Shown: piece after piece, positions 12,789 to 15,760 of the stretch
Numbering within the stretch: the first letter of the stretch is position 1
How the letters are laid out: each line of letters opens with the position of its first letter
Source of the DNA: Microcaldota archaeon
GTDB lineage: Archaea; Micrarchaeota; Micrarchaeia; Micrarchaeales; Micrarchaeaceae
Assembly (NCBI GenBank): GCA_021827955.1
Contig: JAKATY010000056.1
Location: 1-15,760, forward strand
Length of the DNA: 15,760 nucleotides
Direction of reading: 5' to 3'
Notes under the pieces: model-generated
Database searches by the model: none
Told to the model about the DNA's origin: nothing
The model's input: only the letters and a program-made list of their open reading frames with translations
Made by a program: the position numbers and the translations under genes

Positions 12789-12844
12789 GCCTTAAATTTT
12801 CATTCGCACTTTGATAAGCTAAGTGCACAGATAAAGGACAGCGC

Positions 12845-12859
12845 AAATATATATATTTT
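12845..12859 (-). promoter_or_regulatory. TATA box of the aIF2-beta/aIF1A unit
   Basis: AAATATATATATTT is a perfect palindrome and so could direct either strand, but only the - strand has a gene ahead. It predicts a start near 12826 and a leader of about 65 nt containing the 12770-12788 hairpin. A weaker AATTTAAG (12790-12797) is an alternative closer element. Confidence 0.5.
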
Positions 12860-12907
12860 GGCACTCTCGGCAAAAAGAATTCGCGCTGGCTTGCATGTTA
12901 AAGAGGT

Positions 12908-14323
12908 TCAGCCTACGGCTCCGAGCTTTGACATCTCAAGCCTTATCAGCCGATTGAACTCCAGCGAATATTCGAGTGGTATCTCCCTGAGGACATCGTC
13001 AAGGAAGCCTAATACTATAAGCGACCTGGACTCGTCTTCTGGTATGCCCCTGCTCATGAGATATGTGACTTGCTCTTCTGATATCTTGCCCACATATGCC
13101 TCATGCGAGAACGCTGATTTCTCTTCGAGTATTTCATTGTGCGGGTAGGTGTTGCTCTTTGAGTGGTCATCCAGTATAAGAGCGTCGCACTGCACTGACG
13201 CTTTTGAGTTGTAGGCGCCTGGATTGATCCTGAGAAGGCCGCGATATATTGATGTCCCTCCGTTTCCTGATATGCTTTTGGCTACAACCTTGCTGCTTGT
13301 CTCCGGTGCTGCATGTATTACCTTAGCGCCGCCCTCTTTCCAGACGTTTCCTATACCTAATGCCACGTTCAAATGGGAGGCGCTAGCGCCTCTGCCCCTC
13401 AAAACTGAAGAGGGATAAGTCATTGTTATCTTCGAGCCCAGAGAGCCCTGCACCCATTCCATCCTTCCCTCTTCTTCCACCCAAGCGCGCTTCGTAGGGC
13501 AGTTTATCACATTTTCGGACCAGTTCTGCACCGAAGTATATCTTACCCTGGCATGATCCTTCACATAAACCTCTACAATAGCAGCATGAAGAGAATCGGC
13601 GCTATACCTTGGCGCAGTGCAGCCTTCTATGTAATGGACTGATGCTCCATCCTCTGCGATTATAAGCGTTCTTTCGAACTGGCCTTCTCCGGAGAGGTTC
13701 ATCCTGAAATAGGCTTGCACTGGAAGATCCAACACGACACCTCGCGGCACGTAGAGGAAAGAACCTCCGCTCCATACTGCAGTATTTAGCGCTGCGAACT
13801 TGTTATCTGAAAAAGGAATGATCCTGCCGAAATACGCTTTTATTATTTCCGGATGCTCCCTAAGAGCCGTATCCATATCGGTAAATATTACGCCTTTGTC
13901 CTGCCATTCGCGCCTGAGCCTCGAATATATTCCCTGCGATTCAAATTGCGCTACCGAGCCTGCAAGGTATTTCTTTTCCATCTCTGGGATGCCCAGCTTG
14001 TCGAAAGTCTCCTTTATTTCCTTTGGCACTTCGTCCCAATTGTTCACTTTCCTTTCGCTAGGCATGGTGTAGTACTTCAATTCATCGAATTTGAGCTCGG
14101 AAAGGTCTGCGCCCCATGTCGGCACCGGCTTCGAAAAGAACGCTTCCAATGCCCTGAGCCTTATATCTAACATCCACTGCGGCTCCGATTTTGAACGGGA
14201 AATTTCTTCCACGACCGCGCGCGACAGGCCCTTGCCCGTTTCATAAATTGGGGTTATGTCTGTAATGAAATCCTGTTTCTTTTGGTAGCTTGTTATGGCA
14301 CTCAGATCTTTGCGTTCCTGCAT
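12908..14323 (-). CDS. sufB: Fe-S cluster assembly scaffold SufB
   Basis: Scaffold of the SUF Fe-S cluster assembly system, normally in a SufBC2D complex with the ATPase SufC. 471 residues, the usual length. Family hallmarks in order: FYVP-type segment SFLYVPRGVVLDLPVQAYFRMN, EGCTAPRYSADSLHAAIVEV, QNWSENVINCPTKRA, and the C-terminal SVQCDALILDDHSKSNTYP with C379 aligned to the essential Cys405 of E. coli SufB, then HEAYVGKIS with E408. The ATG at 14321-14323 has no Shine-Dalgarno but a TATA-like GTATAAATAT at 14382-14373 upstream. Neither sufC nor sufD is adjacent: thyX is upstream and aIF2-beta downstream, so the partners lie elsewhere. It resembles SufB more than SufD by the intact Cys region. 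Confidence 0.97.
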   Translation of the reverse strand: MQERKDLSAITSYQKKQDFITDITPIYETGKGLSRAVVEEISRSKSEPQWMLDIRLRALEAFFSKPVPTWGADLSELKFDELKYYTMPSERKVNNWDEVPKEIKETFDKLGIPEMEKKYLAGSVAQFESQGIYSRLRREWQDKGVIFTDMDTALREHPEIIKAYFGRIIPFSDNKFAALNTAVWSGGSFLYVPRGVVLDLPVQAYFRMNLSGEGQFERTLIIAEDGASVHYIEGCTAPRYSADSLHAAIVEVYVKDHARVRYTSVQNWSENVINCPTKRAWVEEEGRMEWVQGSLGSKITMTYPSSVLRGRGASASHLNVALGIGNVWKEGGAKVIHAAPETSSKVVAKSISGNGGTSIYRGLLRINPGAYNSKASVQCDALILDDHSKSNTYPHNEILEEKSAFSHEAYVGKISEEQVTYLMSRGIPEDESRSLIVLGFLDDVLREIPLEYSLEFNRLIRLEMSKLGAVG

Positions 14324-14372
14324 AGCATCATACTGCGCATAAAATCGCGCTGCTCTTGCCTAATCTGACAAG

Positions 14373-14382
14373 ATATTTATAC
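14373..14382 (-). promoter_or_regulatory. TATA-like element of sufB
   Basis: The - strand reads GTATAAATAT, centred about 55 bp before the sufB ATG, giving an expected leader of about 28 nt. It lies in the 148 bp gap after thyX, which also holds a pyrimidine-rich TTTTTATCCTCCTCCCC (14415-14399, - strand) that may help end thyX transcription. Confidence 0.5.
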
Positions 14383-14471
14383 GGAAGCGATCTAAAAGGG
14401 GAGGAGGATAAAAATTCTGCGGCTTACAATGGCATTCTTGCAGAAATGCGCATGGCCATGAAATCAGAAAA

Positions 14472-15416
14472 TCAAAGCCTAAGGAGGTGCTCTTTTATCT
14501 TGGAATGGAATTCCTCTCCTTCTCCGGTTTTCCTTCTCTCCCCTTTGCTGTTGAAGAGGCTTATGCCGGCGGATTTGCAGGCTTCATCAAATCCTTCTCC
14601 GCGCGGCATGCTTCGCAGCGCATCCAATTCCTTCTTTGAAAAAGAGGCCGAATCAAGCACAAAATCTTCAAAGGCTTCATATGCGATCGGCACTACCTTC
14701 TTTGTTATATCTGCCATTGCCACGGCATACTGACGTATCTCGTATTGCGCGTGCGGATCAAGCCTGAGCGCAAGAAAATGGAACAAGTTATGAAGGTCTA
14801 TCTTCCAATACCATTCAGTATAGTAGTTTACCGGAAGAAGTATCCTTGCAAGCTCCCTCGCAACCCCGGAGTTGATTGCGGAAGTATATGCCTCGTAAGC
14901 CGATTTAGATATTTCTTCCACAGAAGCAAGGAATTTTTCCACCTGCTCCTCCGGAAGTGCTGAAGTCATGTCCCTGCCCTGCTTGTTTGTAGATGACTGA
15001 GGCTTTACTATGTCTTTTGAAGGCACATAGAACTCGTCAGGCACTATAGAATATCTTGCAGAATATTCGTTCACGTTTGCCGTTCTATGCCTGATCCATT
15101 GCCTTGCCACGAACATGGGCATTCTTGCCAAAAACTTGAATTCTACCATCTCAAATGGAGTGGTATGCTGGTGCCTCATCAAATATCTTATGAGGCCTTT
15201 GTCCTCATTTACCGTCTTTGTGCCTTCACCATAAGAAACCCTTGCGGCTTGCACGATTGCACCGTCATTTCCCATATAGTCAACAAGCATTACGAATCCG
15301 TGATCCAGCACTGGAAATTTTAAGCCTATCAGCTTGTCGCCTTCATCTGAATGCGAGCGCTGCATCTTGGCATTTGCAGAATCATCTTTCCCTGATAGCT
15401 CTTTTGTGCTGTCCAT
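14472..15416 (-). CDS. thyX: Flavin-dependent thymidylate synthase ThyX
   Basis: Methylates dUMP to dTMP with methylene-tetrahydrofolate, FAD and NADPH. 314 residues from ATG 15414-15416. The defining RHRX7S motif is RHRTANVNEYS at 109-119. Other conserved parts are ARELARILLPVNYYTEWYW, IDLHNLFHFLALR and HAQYEIRQYA, which carry the dUMP and flavin contacts. Family members are mostly 210-270 residues; here about 25 polar residues at the N-terminus and about 55 charged residues at the C-terminus lie outside the core. A GTG at 15422 overlaps the tmk stop as GTGA and would add two residues; I prefer the ATG because GAGGGTG lies at better spacing before it. With tmk it forms a two-gene dTMP-to-dTDP unit. 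Confidence 0.96.
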   Translation of the reverse strand: MDSTKELSGKDDSANAKMQRSHSDEGDKLIGLKFPVLDHGFVMLVDYMGNDGAIVQAARVSYGEGTKTVNEDKGLIRYLMRHQHTTPFEMVEFKFLARMPMFVARQWIRHRTANVNEYSARYSIVPDEFYVPSKDIVKPQSSTNKQGRDMTSALPEEQVEKFLASVEEISKSAYEAYTSAINSGVARELARILLPVNYYTEWYWKIDLHNLFHFLALRLDPHAQYEIRQYAVAMADITKKVVPIAYEAFEDFVLDSASFSKKELDALRSMPRGEGFDEACKSAGISLFNSKGERRKTGEGEEFHSKIKEHLLRL

Positions 15417-15418
15417 CT

Positions 15419-15760
15419 TCACACCCTCAACATTCTTTTGATCACTGAAACGATTTCGGCGGATACTTCTTCTGTGCTTTTTGATGCATCCACTACCGAA
15501 AAATTTGGATATGAATTAACGGCGCTTAGATATTCCGCTCTTATGCGCTTCAAGGTATCTATCTTCTCAAAATAGGTACTTACTTCTCTAGAGCCCGTTA
15601 TTCTTTTGAGTGCCGCTTCAGGCTCTATATCCATTAAGATTCCAACAGATACCAGTTCTAAGAAGGGCTTGTTTATTGTTTCAAGCCATTTCTTGTCAAC
15701 GCCAAACGCTGCCCCGTATGCTATAGTTGAAAGCGCATACCTATCGCATATTCTTCGTTG
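15419..15760 (-). CDS. tmk: Thymidylate kinase, C-terminal part (5' end outside window)
   Basis: Phosphorylates dTMP to dTDP, the step after ThyX. The frame enters from the right edge (first full codon CAA at 15760), giving 113 visible residues of an expected 195-215. The thymidylate kinase core DRYALSTIAYG is visible near the edge (DRY-x-x-S-x-x-AY), followed by ILMDIEPEAALKRI, the strand and P-E-x-A-x-x-R segment that follows the lid-side strand in this family. The Walker A N-terminus is not in the window. The stop TGA at 15419-15421 is next to or overlapping the thyX start, so the two are translated together. The internal ATG at 15634 is not the start, since the family motif continues upstream of it. 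Confidence 0.93.
   Translation of the reverse strand, partial: QRRICDRYALSTIAYGAAFGVDKKWLETINKPFLELVSVGILMDIEPEAALKRITGSREVSTYFEKIDTLKRIRAEYLSAVNSYPNFSVVDASKSTEEVSAEIVSVIKRMLRV

Noticed and set aside
14356..14733. + strand frame of 125 residues starting at TTG 14356
   Set aside because: The first 40 or so residues look protein-like, but the rest is antisense to the well-supported thyX C-terminus, and the start has no ribosome site.

Overview
The window is archaeal. It holds a stretch of the conserved exosome/RNase P/proteasome superoperon, an Orc1/Cdc6 initiator, aIF1A and aIF2-beta, an archaeal histone, Rpo12 and eL43. Genes are tightly packed, proteins are short, Ile is mostly ATA and Arg mostly AGG/AGA, and starts often carry a GGAGG or GGTGA Shine-Dalgarno. 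Many start regions have AT-rich TATA boxes, and U-rich tracts follow several genes. The reduced subunits (43-aa Rpo12, 173-aa Rpp30) together with a histone, an H+-pyrophosphatase, a type I IPP isomerase, SufB and ThyX fit a small-genome DPANN archaeon, perhaps Micrarchaeota/ARMAN-like. That lineage is inferred from gene content, not shown by the sequence.

Left part (1-4910), mostly + strand: the C-terminal two thirds of a glutamate dehydrogenase; IPP isomerase (idi, - strand, convergent with it); a membrane pyrophosphatase with the K+-independent H+-pump signature; then a compact histone / zinc-ribbon protein / PRC-barrel operon. U-rich terminators follow the + strand genes, and 4867-4910 is a two-way terminator region between the PRC-barrel gene and rpo12.

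Right part (4911-15760), all - strand. In transcription order: tmk (partial) and thyX overlap (dTTP synthesis); sufB (Fe-S assembly); aIF2-beta and aIF1A (initiation); orc1/cdc6; then rnp3 (Rpp30), rnp2 (Pop5), psmA, SBDS, rrp4, rrp41, rrp42, eL43, an unrecognised 130-aa protein, and rpo12. This is the archaeal superoperon that links RNA processing and decay, ribosome maturation, protein degradation and transcription. Here it is preceded by a replication initiator and contains one unassigned gene.

I saw no tRNA, rRNA, CRISPR array, insertion sequence or phage gene. No stretch of 300 bases lacks a gene. The largest gaps are 9456-9707 (upstream of psmA), 1473-1687 (divergent idi/hppA promoters) and 3695-3871 (hppA terminator and histone leader). 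Most of the window is well-understood housekeeping. The open points are the two unrecognised proteins, the histone operon, and a few leader and start-site structures.
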